From assembly GCA_001803635.1 (NCBI GenBank), contig MHDU01000044.1, positions 1 through 58,832 on the forward strand: 58,832 nucleotides of DNA. Reading direction: 5' to 3'. Below the pieces are notes generated by a model, which did no database searches, was not told the origin of the DNA, and worked only from the letters and a program-made list of their open reading frames with translations. This DNA comes from Nitrospirae bacterium GWB2_47_37 (GTDB taxonomy: Bacteria; Nitrospirota; Thermodesulfovibrionia; Thermodesulfovibrionales; Dissulfurispiraceae). Numbering within the stretch: position 1 is the first letter of the stretch; the number at the start of each line of letters is the position of its first letter. A program made the position numbers and the translations under genes. Positions 27,646 through 37,053 of the stretch are shown piece by piece.

Positions 27646-28446
27646 TTAGGGATTTATCAACTTAGGTTGAAGAGGGGAAGGGATCTCCGCATCCGCTTTC
27701 TTGGAAGGCTTCGGTTTAGGCTTGGATTTGCGGGCCGGTTTCTTTTTTTTGTCGTTTTGGAGAAGGGAAGTTATGAGCGATTCCAGAAACTCCTGCCTTT
27801 CTTTTACGGCGGTCAGTCTTTTTTCAAGTTGTTCGAGCCTTGCCGTAAGGCGGCCGTACATTTCATCGTATTTCTCAAGTATCAATTCTATTTCGAGGGC
27901 ATGTTTTTGAGCCTCGGCGGCGTTTTCGATAAGAGGTTTTCTTTTAATATCGCCTGATATTGTTTTTTCCATCGAGGATACGTCGATTCCGAGCATTTTC
28001 GCCTCGTCCAGATCCTTTGACGCAAGAGCAAGAATGTTTTTATCTATTCCATGGGGAAGAACGGCTTTCAGGTAATATGTCTTAGCCCGGTCCCTGTGCA
28101 TCTCCGCCGTTAAGACCCGGTTTTTCGATGCTTCAATCACTTTTGTGTATGCGTTTATCGCCTCGTCATACTTTTTTAATGCCGTATAACAATCGGCTGT
28201 CGAATGGTAGAATGCCCAATCCTCGCTGAATTGATTATTTTTTTTTGCCTTTTTGAAATTATCTATAGCCTTGTCGCATCGTCCTTCGGCGCGGTGTTTA
28301 AGCCCTTCGGCGATATAATTGACCGGCTGCTCCGGCTCCGCCTTTTTAGTCGTCGGGACATCGGCGGGCTGTGCAACGGCAAACGAAGCGGCAGCGAGAT
28401 AAAAAACAACCGACATAATGCAGAGCAATAATTTATTCCTGCGCAT
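27646..28446 (-). CDS. Exported TPR protein with basic tail
   Basis: From the preferred ATG, preceded by GGGGGTG, the protein starts with a signal peptide (M-R-R-N-K-L-L-L then a hydrophobic stretch ending A-V-A-Q). Two or three tetratricopeptide-like repeats (about 35-130), a coiled coil and a Lys/Pro/Ser-rich tail follow. It is probably periplasmic or outer-membrane associated and acts in protein-protein binding. A start 17 codons upstream is possible but has a poorer context. It lies between tRNA-Arg and the DUF3786 gene. No specific pathway is indicated. Confidence 0.75.
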   Translation of the reverse strand: MRRNKLLLCIMSVVFYLAAASFAVAQPADVPTTKKAEPEQPVNYIAEGLKHRAEGRCDKAIDNFKKAKKNNQFSEDWAFYHSTADCYTALKKYDEAINAYTKVIEASKNRVLTAEMHRDRAKTYYLKAVLPHGIDKNILALASKDLDEAKMLGIDVSSMEKTISGDIKRKPLIENAAEAQKHALEIELILEKYDEMYGRLTARLEQLEKRLTAVKERQEFLESLITSLLQNDKKKKPARKSKPKPKPSKKADAEIPSPLQPKLINP

Positions 28447-28506
28447 GAAACACCCCCAATGTATGTAAATAATACAGATAATTCGTTTTTTATTCAATGA
28501 AAATTA

Positions 28507-29277
28507 TTATCCCCTGCTCAGGATGATTTCGATATTTTTAACCAGTCCCTCGACGAGAAATATCACCGATTCCGCGTCTAAAAACCTGTCCACAGTGGAA
28601 TCGAAGATTATTTTCACCTTCGATTCGAATTCTTCCTCCTTCGGCCAGTAGAGGATAACAACCGGTATCTTGGGAAGCAGATAAAGATGAAACGCGTTTT
28701 TTGTCGGAAAGCCTTCGCATGTATTCGCTCCGAGCATTTGAAGCATGGCTACGGTCTTATCGAAGCTGTTGTCGAAAAATTCCTTTAAAGGCTCCTCGCA
28801 CTCTCTCAGGAATGACGATGCCTTTACCATGCCGCTCTTCATCTCGCCGTATGAAATCCACTTGCCCGACAACTCTCCCTTTCCCGCAGTCCTGATGTAG
28901 TGCAATAGCAGTATTTTTATCCACGGCGTAATGTGGCCGCGAGTCGTTATCTCCCCGTCGGGAGCTATAACAAACTCTCTCCCCATGCATTTGATCATAA
29001 GCGCGCCGTCCTTCAGTTCCGCGCCTATGCCCTCCGCAACATCGTCAAAATTGATTCTCTTAATCTCACCTCTCAATTTCGCTATCAGTTCTTCCCGCCA
29101 GTCGGATATCTTGAGAGATGCCTCTATAGCATCCCGCGCATCTCCTGTCAGATAAGGGCATTCGGACAATTGGGCCTCGCCTTTTATCACGGACAGCGCA
29201 AACGGCATACATGTCTTCTGCCTGCATTCCCCGCAGTTTTTCTTCGGGAGTTTTTTATAGAGTTCAATGGGGTTCAT
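28507..29277 (-). CDS. DUF3786 protein with N-terminal Fe-S motif
   Basis: The N-terminus has the corrinoid-protein-like Fe-S motif C-G-E-C-x(4)-C-M-P-F-A-x(n)-C-P (residues about 13-36), as in the CO dehydrogenase/acetyl-CoA synthase gamma subunit. A DUF3786 body follows. The family is found mostly in anaerobes and its role is unknown. I prefer the start MNPIELYKKLP; ATG codons at 29292 and 29310 are alternatives. On the minus strand TTGAAG and TATATA lie 17 bases apart just upstream, and no ribosome binding site is seen, so a very short leader is likely. Confidence 0.75.
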   Translation of the reverse strand: MNPIELYKKLPKKNCGECRQKTCMPFALSVIKGEAQLSECPYLTGDARDAIEASLKISDWREELIAKLRGEIKRINFDDVAEGIGAELKDGALMIKCMGREFVIAPDGEITTRGHITPWIKILLLHYIRTAGKGELSGKWISYGEMKSGMVKASSFLRECEEPLKEFFDNSFDKTVAMLQMLGANTCEGFPTKNAFHLYLLPKIPVVILYWPKEEEFESKVKIIFDSTVDRFLDAESVIFLVEGLVKNIEIILSRG

Positions 29278-29344
29278 TTCGTTGATTTTCATTATATACT
29301 GAAAGCACACTTTTTCTTCAAATCATCGGCAATTCTGTTATACT

Positions 29345-30874
29345 ATGACAAGCATTTTCTTAATGACGATGAAAACAATAGCAAGACAATTAGAAAACAA
29401 CACACCTCTTTTCCCTCTTGGGAGAACAATAATTGACTCGCCCTATATCCCTATTGAGAATCAGATGTGCAATTCTATTGAACAGCAGACTGCTTTGGCT
29501 GAAATAGATGCCTTTGACGGCAAACTAACGCAACACTTTCGCAACAAAATCAAGCTACAACCGGAATTGACACGCCAACTTGTCAGTTTTCAAGCTAATA
29601 AACCCAGGCCGACCTACCGTTGGTATAAATACAAGGAGGCTTTTTCCGCTGATCTAATTGAAATTTTATTGTCAAAATATGGAATTACATCCGGCAAAAT
29701 TCTTGATCCATTTGCAGGGAGCGGTACTGCTTTGTTTGCTGCAAGCGATATCGGAATAAATGCCGACGGCATCGAATTGCTTCCTATCGGGCAGCAAATT
29801 ATTTTGACGCGAAAGTGTATAGAGACAGAATTTACAAAAGATGACTTTGCCGCCATTAATCGTTGGGCGTCAGAACGTCCATGGTACAAGTCAAAAAAGA
29901 GAATACCTCTTTCTGCTTTGCGCATCACAGACGGCGCGTATCCAAAGCAAACGCTTGAATTAATAGAGTTGTATATGGGAGCATGGAAAAGAGAAAACAA
30001 CAGAGTTCAATCTGTCTTACGTTTTGCTTTATTATGCGTCCTGGAATCAATTAGCTTTACACGCAAGGACGGACAATATCTGCGTTGGGATTATCGTTCA
30101 GGACGTCGGCAGGGAGCAAACCCTTTCAATAAAGGGGAAGTATTCGATTTCGACAAGGCAATATGTTTCAAGTTGAGTGATATTTACCATGATTTAGAAA
30201 CAGGCTCGGACCATAGAGGACTATTCCCCTCAAAAGTTTTACAAGGAGATATTCGACTTCTTTGTGGCTCTTGTCTCGATATACTGCCCACACTTCCTGA
30301 AAACTCATATGAGGCGGTGGTAACGTCCCCGCCCTATTGCAACCGTTATGATTATACCAGGACATATGCGTTAGAATTGGCGCTACTTGGCATAGGAGAG
30401 GAAGAGATAAGCAGGCTGAGGCAAGAAATGTTAAGTTGTACAGTTGAAAATCGGGCTAAGGATTTGTTGAAAGTTAACCCAAAATGGACAAACGCCATAA
30501 CAACATCAGACCGCCAGGAGTTGCTACAGGCTATTTTAGGTTATCTTGAAAAAGAGAAAACCGAAGGTCGATTAAACAACAACGGCATTCCCAGAATGGT
30601 ACGCGGCTATTTTTACGAAATGGCTTGCATTATTAGTGAGTGCGCACGAGTTTTGAAACCAGGTTCCCCCTTGTTTATGGTAAATGACAACGTGCGCTAT
30701 GCAGGCGCTAGCATTTCAGTTGACATGGTACTGTCTAACATCGCCGAAAGGCTGGGATTCCATGTTGAAAATATCCTTGTTTTGCCGAACGGAAAAGGAA
30801 ACAGCAGCCAGCAAATGGGTAAACATGGCCGTGATCCGTTAAGGAAGTGTGTTTATGTCTGGAGAAAGCTATAG
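29345..30874 (+). CDS. N4-cytosine/N6-adenine DNA methyltransferase of a type II system
   Basis: The 509-residue protein has the SAM-binding motif D-P-F-A-G-S-G-T-A (about residue 118) and the catalytic motif T-S-P-P-Y (about 328). SPPY is typical of N4-cytosine methyltransferases. The order, SAM motif first and catalytic motif later, fits the alpha group. It directly precedes a BsoBI/AvaI-like endonuclease and so would protect C-Y-C-G-R-G sites. The base composition is more AT-rich than the flanks, suggesting transfer. ATG codons at 29363 and 29369 are alternative starts. Confidence 0.88.
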   Translation: MTSIFLMTMKTIARQLENNTPLFPLGRTIIDSPYIPIENQMCNSIEQQTALAEIDAFDGKLTQHFRNKIKLQPELTRQLVSFQANKPRPTYRWYKYKEAFSADLIEILLSKYGITSGKILDPFAGSGTALFAASDIGINADGIELLPIGQQIILTRKCIETEFTKDDFAAINRWASERPWYKSKKRIPLSALRITDGAYPKQTLELIELYMGAWKRENNRVQSVLRFALLCVLESISFTRKDGQYLRWDYRSGRRQGANPFNKGEVFDFDKAICFKLSDIYHDLETGSDHRGLFPSKVLQGDIRLLCGSCLDILPTLPENSYEAVVTSPPYCNRYDYTRTYALELALLGIGEEEISRLRQEMLSCTVENRAKDLLKVNPKWTNAITTSDRQELLQAILGYLEKEKTEGRLNNNGIPRMVRGYFYEMACIISECARVLKPGSPLFMVNDNVRYAGASISVDMVLSNIAERLGFHVENILVLPNGKGNSSQQMGKHGRDPLRKCVYVWRKL

Positions 30875-31830
30875 TGGCTAAGAACAAACCTTACCATAAA
30901 CATCTGTCCGGCAGTTCATATCTTGTGACAACGTATGAAGAACGCAGGGCTGGTTTTGTTGCGTTGGCTCTTGAAAAAAATCGCAGAGCAACTCCTTTTA
31001 TAGAGCAGGCACGTTCTCTGAAAGCGGCTGCATCTCAAGCAAAAACTCCTGCGGATTTACTTAACATTGAGAGCATACAACCTGCCCTATTGACAGCATC
31101 AGGCGTGTCGGACAAAGCAATGAAGTATCTTCTGCCCCAGGATAAGATAGAAGCAGTCCATGGATTGATAGCTAAATATCTTGAACCCGCAGGGCCGGCA
31201 TTTGTTGAAGAATTGGTTTTCAGGTTTTTGTTAACGAGAGGAGATGCTTTGGGCGGCTCAATGCGAAATGTAGGTGGAGTCATGGGAGAGCGCAAACTTA
31301 CTCGCGCAACTCTTGCCAACCTTGCACTTGCAAAAATCCCTTATCAATGGCTTCACTCTGACAGTAAGGAATGGATTACCGGAAAGGATGACGATGCCGA
31401 TATAGAACTCTATCTTACAGCGCTTAGCTGGTCAAATAAGGGTAAACATCGCACAATGATTTATAACCGCACAATTCCCTTCATCGGTAAAAACATAGAT
31501 TTATGTCTTCTCAATTGCAGTCCGCAAGAACTGAATACTGCATTTGCTGATCCGTCTAATTATATTGCCCTTGGCGAACTCAAAGGCGGGATTGATCCAG
31601 CCGGAGCAGATGAGCACTGGAAAACAGCAAGGACATCTCTTGCCCGCATACGCAAAGCATTCTCTGATAATGGACGTTCACCTAATATCTTTTTTGTCGG
31701 TGCGGCAATTGAAAATAGCATGGCAGAAGAAATTTGGCACCAATTAGAAGATGGGACATTGAGCAATGCTGCCAACTTAACAAACGCAGATCAAGTGGCT
31801 TCTTTGTGCGGATGGTTATGTGGGCTATAG
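30874..31830 (+). CDS. AvaI/BsoBI-like type II restriction endonuclease
   Basis: From GTG 30874 (GGAG upstream, one-base overlap with the methyltransferase stop) the protein has 318 residues, the same size as AvaI (315) and BsoBI (323). It contains the motif [19 protein letters not shown]. Here E-L-K is the catalytic end of the PD-(D/E)xK site, with the Asp in K-N-I-D-L-C-L upstream. BsoBI/AvaI cut C-Y-C-G-R-G. The recognition site is inferred from the family. Uncut-looking sites such as CTCGAG at 21073 and CCCGGG at 18224 are present in the window, so avoidance is not obvious. Confidence 0.85.
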   Translation: MAKNKPYHKHLSGSSYLVTTYEERRAGFVALALEKNRRATPFIEQARSLKAAASQAKTPADLLNIESIQPALLTASGVSDKAMKYLLPQDKIEAVHGLIAKYLEPAGPAFVEELVFRFLLTRGDALGGSMRNVGGVMGERKLTRATLANLALAKIPYQWLHSDSKEWITGKDDDADIELYLTALSWSNKGKHRTMIYNRTIPFIGKNIDLCLLNCSPQELNTAFADPSNYIALGELKGGIDPAGADEHWKTARTSLARIRKAFSDNGRSPNIFFVGAAIENSMAEEIWHQLEDGTLSNAANLTNADQVASLCGWLCGL

Positions 31831-31941
31831 GAGCCGGTGTCAAGTCTTGAACCGACACATCAGCGCTTTGCTATGTCAACCCTTTTATCTACGCTCTTGA
31901 TAAGATATAAACGGAGACTACTTTAAGGGTTCACTATATCT

Positions 31942-32709
31942 TCATTTCTTCCTCTCAAACACCATTGCGGCGATGATGACGAATACAATCGACGAGATGA
32001 CGATTGCCGCAACGTCGAGCGATAAAGGGAAATCGTGCGTCAATAATTTCTTTTCGGGGAATATCATGTATTTCAGCGCGTCTATGCCGTAAGTCAGCGG
32101 ATTGATCTTCGTAAGAAAGCCGAGCACATGCGGCAGGAGTTTTACCGGATACATCGCTCCGGATAAGAAGAACATGGGCATGATGATAAAGTTCATTATA
32201 ACGCTGAAGCTTTCGAGGTTTTCATAAAACACGGCTATGAGTATTCCGAGCGAAGCAAGGCAGAATGACAGCATGGCGGAAATGCATAGTATGAGGATTA
32301 TTTGGTCTATTCCTAACCTCAGCCCGATAACAGGAAAAAGGAGCACTATGATCAACGCCTGAAATGTCGATACCATTGTGCCGCTCAATGCCTTGCCTAT
32401 CACAATGGAAAATCTCGACACAGGGGCGACGAGCATTTCCTTCATGAACCCGAATTCCTTGTCCCAGATAATGGAAATGGAAGAGAAGATCGAACTGAAA
32501 AGTATGGTCATCCCTATGATGCCCGGGAATATGAACTGCATATAGGGCATTCCCATATCCGGCGATACCATTTTGGACATGCCGCCGCCCACTAAGAACA
32601 GCCACAGGAGCGGTCTTGCTAGAGTGGATATGAGCCTCCCGCGTTCGCGTACGAACTTGATGAACTCCCGCGCGACAATCACATATATGGCGTTCATATC
32701 AGATTTCAT
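31942..32709 (-). CDS. ABC-2 type transporter permease
   Basis: The 255-residue protein has six membrane spans in the ABC-2 (DrrB/NodJ) pattern, with a P-L-L-W-L-F-L-V-G-G-G segment near the start and A-M-Y-P-V in the fourth loop. It pairs with the ATPase encoded eight bases upstream to form an exporter of a drug, lipid or polysaccharide. The substrate cannot be told. The gene ends 111 bases from the restriction gene. Confidence 0.88.
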   Translation of the reverse strand: MKSDMNAIYVIVAREFIKFVRERGRLISTLARPLLWLFLVGGGMSKMVSPDMGMPYMQFIFPGIIGMTILFSSIFSSISIIWDKEFGFMKEMLVAPVSRFSIVIGKALSGTMVSTFQALIIVLLFPVIGLRLGIDQIILILCISAMLSFCLASLGILIAVFYENLESFSVIMNFIIMPMFFLSGAMYPVKLLPHVLGFLTKINPLTYGIDALKYMIFPEKKLLTHDFPLSLDVAAIVISSIVFVIIAAMVFERKK

Positions 32710-32717
32710 AGAAGCGG

Positions 32718-33707
32718 TTATCCCCTATCGAATTTTTTCCTGTACGACCGGATGGATTCCTTCAATTCATCTCCGCCCGATACCGCTTCCGGCCTCATCG
32801 CCTTGCCTGTGAGCTTTAAAAACACATCGTTCAGCGTCGGCCTCTGAAGCCTCACGGATACTACGGCATCCGCAAGGGTATTGATAAGTTTCGGAATGCA
32901 GGCGTCCCCCTTTGACACGGATATGAATATCTCTCCGTTTTTTTCTTCCGCATCGAGATTCAGGCTCGTTTTAATCACATCTATAGCCGCAACATTGTTT
33001 CTTGTCTTTAAATAAATGACATCCCCGCCGACCATTTTTTTCAATTCTTCCGGCGAGCCCTGCGCGATTATTTTCCCCTTATCTATTATAGCTATCTTAT
33101 CGCATATCTCGGCCTCTTCCATGTAATGCGTGGTCATGAATATGGTAACATCATGTTTTTTCGGAAGCTCCGATATGAATTCCCATAGATTGGTTCTGCT
33201 CTGCGGATCGAGACCGAGTGTAGGCTCATCTAAAAACAATACCTTGGGCTGGTGGATTATGGAACGCGCCACTTCGAGCCTTCTTTTCATGCCCCCTGAA
33301 AACCTTTTTACAGGCTCGTCTTTTCTTTCGTAAAGGCCCACGAAATTTAGAGCGTCATTTATCCTTTTTTTTCTCTCATTCTTAGGGACATTGTAAAGAT
33401 AGGAATGAAATAGGAGGTTTTCATACGCCGTCAATTCTTTGTCCAGAGTATTGTCCTGAAAGACGATGCCTATGTTTTTTCTTACCTCCGAAGATTCCTT
33501 CATGCAGTCGTGGCCGTCTATAGCCGCGTTGCCTGACGTGGGAGATAAAAGGGTGCAGAGGATGTTTATGGTAGTCGTCTTTCCAGCGCCGTTGGGACCG
33601 AGGAAGCCGAAGATGGTTCCTTCCCGAACTTCGAACGATATTCCGTCAACGGCCGTTATAGAGCCGAATTTCTTTGTAAGGTTTTCAACCGTGATTATAG
33701 GGGTCAT
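32718..33707 (-). CDS. ABC transporter ATP-binding protein (DrrA type)
   Basis: The 329-residue protein has Walker A (G-P-N-G-A-G-K-T-T), the signature R-F-S-G-G-M-K-R-R-L, Walker B (V-L-F-L-D-E-P-T-L-G-L-D) and the H-loop (M-T-T-H-Y). A C-terminal DUF4162-like extension (about 230-310) is typical of DrrA-type exporters. It energises the ABC-2 permease encoded downstream. No ribosome binding site precedes the ATG; an extended -10 box lies seven bases upstream. Confidence 0.92.
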   Translation of the reverse strand: MTPIITVENLTKKFGSITAVDGISFEVREGTIFGFLGPNGAGKTTTINILCTLLSPTSGNAAIDGHDCMKESSEVRKNIGIVFQDNTLDKELTAYENLLFHSYLYNVPKNERKKRINDALNFVGLYERKDEPVKRFSGGMKRRLEVARSIIHQPKVLFLDEPTLGLDPQSRTNLWEFISELPKKHDVTIFMTTHYMEEAEICDKIAIIDKGKIIAQGSPEELKKMVGGDVIYLKTRNNVAAIDVIKTSLNLDAEEKNGEIFISVSKGDACIPKLINTLADAVVSVRLQRPTLNDVFLKLTGKAMRPEAVSGGDELKESIRSYRKKFDRG

Positions 33708-33714
33708 TTAAGAA

Positions 33715-33723
33715 ATTGTAGCA
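33715..33723 (-). promoter_or_regulatory. Extended -10 promoter of the ABC exporter (leaderless)
   Basis: On the minus strand TGCTACAAT (33715-33723) is an extended -10 element. The ATG of the ATPase gene begins eight bases after it, without a ribosome binding site. No good -35 was found, which an extended -10 can tolerate. Confidence 0.4.
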
Positions 33724-33811
33724 TGTTGAAGCGTGCAAAATCCTGTTTAACGGAATTTAGATTATATTGTTCATAATAGCGGGATAAAAGGTTATAATCT
33801 TAAAAGGGAAT

Positions 33812-35122
33812 ATGGAAAATATATTTTTCAGCCGGCCGGCATTTTATGCGTTTCTTTTCGGGATATTAAGCGCTGTTTCCCTTCCCCTCGGCGCATGGGT
33901 GGGCATTTTAATTAAGCCTTCAGAGCGTCTGACCGCATCCATAATGGCTTACGGCGCGGGTGCGCTGCTGGCCGCGCTTACCCTTGAACTGGTTGCCGAA
34001 GCCCTTGAAAAGCTTCATGGAGGTTTCTGGCCTATAGGGCTTGGCTGTGCCATAGGCGGTTTTACCTTTGTGGCGCTCAATCATGCAATAAGCAATAAAG
34101 GCGGCTTTTTAAGGAAGACGGCTACCCTTGCAAAACATGCGACAAAATTAAAACGCAGGCGCATCGCAGAGGTCATAGAATATTTGAGCCATGTGCCCCT
34201 TTTCAATTCGCTGCCGCCTGAAGAGATACACTCCCTTGTCGTACATGTCCATGAGAGGAATTTTAAACAGGGGACGCGCATTATCACCGAAGGGGAGCAG
34301 GGATTTGAATTGTATATAATTGAAAAAGGCAGTGTTGAGGTATTGCACCAAGGAGAAATTATTGCAACGCTCGGGCCTTCAGAAATTTTCGGTGAAATGG
34401 CGCTCCTGACTAATGAAATAAGACAGGCAACAGTGACGGCCAAGACGGATGTCACGCTGCTCGAAATCCATAAATCGGATTTTGACAGGCTGCTTCAAGC
34501 CTCTCCACAATTAAAACAGGAAGTGCAAAATATTTACGACGCCCACCTCAAAGGGCTTGAGCTTATAAGGAGAAAAGCGGATTCCAGAATATGGGCTGAA
34601 AAGGTAGAGAGGTTCACAGAAGAAAAGGACTATAAGCCCTCTGCCTCGGAGATATATAAGATATCCAAAGATCACATTGCGCATAAAGGCGCTCCTTTAG
34701 CCATTTTGATCGGCACATTCATGGACGGCATGCCCGAGTCTTTTGTGATAGGAGTAAATACAATAGGTGGTGCCGGAATAGGTCTTTCTCTTATAATCGG
34801 AATATTTCTGGCAAATTTCCCCGAATCCATGTCCAGTTCCATCGGCATGAAAAAAATGGGCATGCCCGGTTGGAAGATAATGGGATTGTGGGGTTTGCTT
34901 TGTGTGTTGTCAGGCATCGGCGCTTATCTGGGGAATATTATGTTTCAGGGCGTGCCGCCGTATGCAGTTGCGTTTATCGAAAGCCTTGCCGCCGGGGCTA
35001 TGCTCGCGATGATAGCCGAGACCATGCTGCCGGAGGCATTCGAGCAGGGCGGCTCCGTGGTCGGCATGTCGACAATCTTCGGCTTCCTCTCGGCGATTTT
35101 CGTGAAGACGATAGAGTCTTAA
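33812..35122 (+). CDS. ZIP-like membrane transporter split by a cyclic-nucleotide-binding domain
   Basis: Residues 8-35, 42-62 and 73-92 are membrane spans. Then comes a basic linker and a cNMP-binding domain (about 122-240) with the phosphate-binding cassette I-F-G-E-M-A-L-L-T-N-E-I-R-Q-A-T-V. Further spans follow from about 293 to the end. These carry D-G-M-P-E-S (305-310), A-N-F-P-E-S (334-339) and A-E-T-M-L-P-E (402-408), resembling the metal-site helices of ZIP transporters (HNxPEG and HExPxE) with changed first residues. In ZIP proteins the loop between spans 3 and 4 is cytosolic, exactly where the domain sits. Metal transport gated by cAMP, cGMP or another ligand is inferred. Confidence 0.72.
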   Translation: MENIFFSRPAFYAFLFGILSAVSLPLGAWVGILIKPSERLTASIMAYGAGALLAALTLELVAEALEKLHGGFWPIGLGCAIGGFTFVALNHAISNKGGFLRKTATLAKHATKLKRRRIAEVIEYLSHVPLFNSLPPEEIHSLVVHVHERNFKQGTRIITEGEQGFELYIIEKGSVEVLHQGEIIATLGPSEIFGEMALLTNEIRQATVTAKTDVTLLEIHKSDFDRLLQASPQLKQEVQNIYDAHLKGLELIRRKADSRIWAEKVERFTEEKDYKPSASEIYKISKDHIAHKGAPLAILIGTFMDGMPESFVIGVNTIGGAGIGLSLIIGIFLANFPESMSSSIGMKKMGMPGWKIMGLWGLLCVLSGIGAYLGNIMFQGVPPYAVAFIESLAAGAMLAMIAETMLPEAFEQGGSVVGMSTIFGFLSAIFVKTIES

Positions 35123-36705
35123 TACCACTCTATCTTATTCTTCGGCACGTGCCATTTGATGAAGTCATACATTATGCCGAGCGGCGCTTTTTCGACCCCC
35201 TTGAATCTCTTGTGAAGAACCGGAAGCGCGTCAGGCACGTAAAGAAATGTTTGCGGCTGTTCCTCGGCTAATATCTCGTGTATCCTGTTATAAATTTTTT
35301 TCCTTTTTCCTATGTCAAAGGTCTGTCTGCCCTGAATAAGAAGCTTATCGATCTCGTCATTTTTATACGAGATGAAATTGAATTCCCCGTCCTTTGTTTT
35401 TGATGAATGCCATATGTCGTAAAGGTCGGGGTCCCTCGACAGCGCCCACCCCATGATGACCGCCTCGAACCTTTTTTTGTCTATGAACTCATGGAGCATC
35501 GCCTGCCATTCGAGGACTTTAATGGTCATATCGATCCCGATTTTTTTAAGTTGTTCTTTTATTATCTGCGCCGTTTTGAGCCGCGCCTCGTTCCCCTGAT
35601 TCACGAGAACAGTGAATGTCAATTTTTTCCCGTCTTTCTCGAGAACGCCTTCGGGGTTTTTTTGCCATCCCGATTCAGAAAGCAATTTTACCGCCTTGTC
35701 CGGATTGTATTCGTAATCTTTCACATCCGGATTGAACGCCCATGATTCGGGAGGGAATGGACCCGTGCATGGGGTTCCATAACTCATCAGCACGCCTGCT
35801 ATGATTTCTTTTTTGTTGATGGAATGCGATATGGCCTGCCTTATCCGTTTATCGGAAAATAAAGGATTGAGAAGGTTATAACCGAGATACGTGTAGCCGA
35901 ATGAAGGGTATCTGAACTTCTGAAAATATTTCTTGAAGAAATCCGTTTGGGCCTGAAGTTTGTACTGCGGCGGCGTTAACCCCATGAAGTCTATGCCGCC
36001 GAATTTCAATTCCAGAAACATTGTCGCCGTGTCCGGTATTATTCTCGCCATGAATCTGTCTATATTAGGCCGTTTCTCAAAGTAATGGTCGAATGCCTCA
36101 AGGACTATTTTCTGGCCCGTAACCCATTCTTTGAGCTTGTAAGGCCCTGTGCCTATAGGATTACGGTTTACTTCCGGAGATTTCAGATCTTTTCCTTCAA
36201 GCGCATGTTTGGGAATAATTCCCATTCCCCACGATTCAAGCGCGGGCGCGTAAGGCTCTTTGTATGTGACCATTACGGTATATTTATCGACTGCCTCTAC
36301 TTTTTGAACCGGCCCGTATATACTGCTGTAAGGCGTCGGTATATTGGGGTTTGTTACCGTCAGATAGGTAAATATCACGTCATCGGATGTGAACTCGGCG
36401 CCGTCATGCCACTTAACGCCTTTTCTGAGCCGGAAAGTTATTATAAGTCCGTCCGGGCTTATATCCCAGGATTCGGCAAGGTCTCCGGTCAGTTTGATAT
36501 CCTTGTCGTATTTCGTGAGGCCGTTAAAAATATGTCCGGTTATTTCGGCTGAAGCGCTGTCGGATGCGAGAAGCGGAAGAAGCCTTTTGGCGTCGGCTAA
36601 AAAACCTATGGTAATGGTATTCGGATGTTTAATTTCCGGTTCTTTAGTGCAGCCGATTAAGAAACAGATGGAGAAAAGCAGGCAAAGATATCTCCATCTC
36701 TCCAT
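35119..36705 (-). CDS. Lipoprotein substrate-binding protein of a peptide-type ABC importer
   Basis: The 528-residue protein starts with a lipoprotein signal (lipobox L-I-G-C at about residue 19). It is a family 5 extracellular solute-binding protein, seen from L-A-E-S-W-D-I-S-P-D-G, R-L-R-K-G-V-K-W-H-D-G and I-R-Q-A-I-S-H-S-I-N-K. Such proteins bind oligopeptides, nickel or other small solutes in the periplasm. No permease or ATPase gene is adjacent. It sits 12 bases after secG and probably shares the tpiA-secG transcript. Its end overlaps the convergent ZIP-like gene by four bases. Confidence 0.88.
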   Translation of the reverse strand: MERWRYLCLLFSICFLIGCTKEPEIKHPNTITIGFLADAKRLLPLLASDSASAEITGHIFNGLTKYDKDIKLTGDLAESWDISPDGLIITFRLRKGVKWHDGAEFTSDDVIFTYLTVTNPNIPTPYSSIYGPVQKVEAVDKYTVMVTYKEPYAPALESWGMGIIPKHALEGKDLKSPEVNRNPIGTGPYKLKEWVTGQKIVLEAFDHYFEKRPNIDRFMARIIPDTATMFLELKFGGIDFMGLTPPQYKLQAQTDFFKKYFQKFRYPSFGYTYLGYNLLNPLFSDKRIRQAISHSINKKEIIAGVLMSYGTPCTGPFPPESWAFNPDVKDYEYNPDKAVKLLSESGWQKNPEGVLEKDGKKLTFTVLVNQGNEARLKTAQIIKEQLKKIGIDMTIKVLEWQAMLHEFIDKKRFEAVIMGWALSRDPDLYDIWHSSKTKDGEFNFISYKNDEIDKLLIQGRQTFDIGKRKKIYNRIHEILAEEQPQTFLYVPDALPVLHKRFKGVEKAPLGIMYDFIKWHVPKNKIEWY

Positions 36706-36717
36706 TATTCCCGGCCT

Positions 36718-37026
36718 TTATTTGTTTATCGGCTGCTGCGGCAGTTGCTGGGGCAATGCCCTCTGTTCCGCGGGAGCCGTCTGTTTTATGACCGAAGTAG
36801 TTTTAGTCGTCGCCATGGTCAGAGCGAGGGATGTGAGCATAAATACAACCGCTGAGATTGTGGTAAGTTTGTTCAGAAATGTCGCCGCTCCCCTGCTTCC
36901 GAAGATGGTCTGGCTCGAGCCTCCGAAGGCCGCTCCCATTTCGGCGCCTTTTCCGCTCTGAAGCAGCACCACCGCGATCAAGAACAGGGACGCCATCAGA
37001 TGCATGATTATTAAAAACGTTGTCAT
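36718..37026 (-). CDS. secG: Protein translocase subunit SecG
   Basis: The 102-residue protein has two membrane spans (about 1-23 and 50-72) joined by the SecG hallmark L-L-Q-S-G-K-G-A-E-M-G-A-A-F-G-G, and a Gln/Pro-rich C-terminal tail. SecG assists SecYE in protein export. AAAGGAGATAAAAG precedes the ATG. It follows tpiA by 27 bases, the common tpiA-secG pairing. Confidence 0.94.
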   Translation of the reverse strand: MTTFLIIMHLMASLFLIAVVLLQSGKGAEMGAAFGGSSQTIFGSRGAATFLNKLTTISAVVFMLTSLALTMATTKTTSVIKQTAPAEQRALPQQLPQQPINK

Positions 37027-37053
37027 CTTTTATCTCCTTTGAAATTTGTATAT

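Noticed and set aside
31831-31941. Gap after the restriction gene as a site of insertion scars or direct repeats
   Set aside because: Only a five-base inverted pair (GTGTC/GACAC) was seen; no direct repeat matching the left side of the methyltransferase gene was found.
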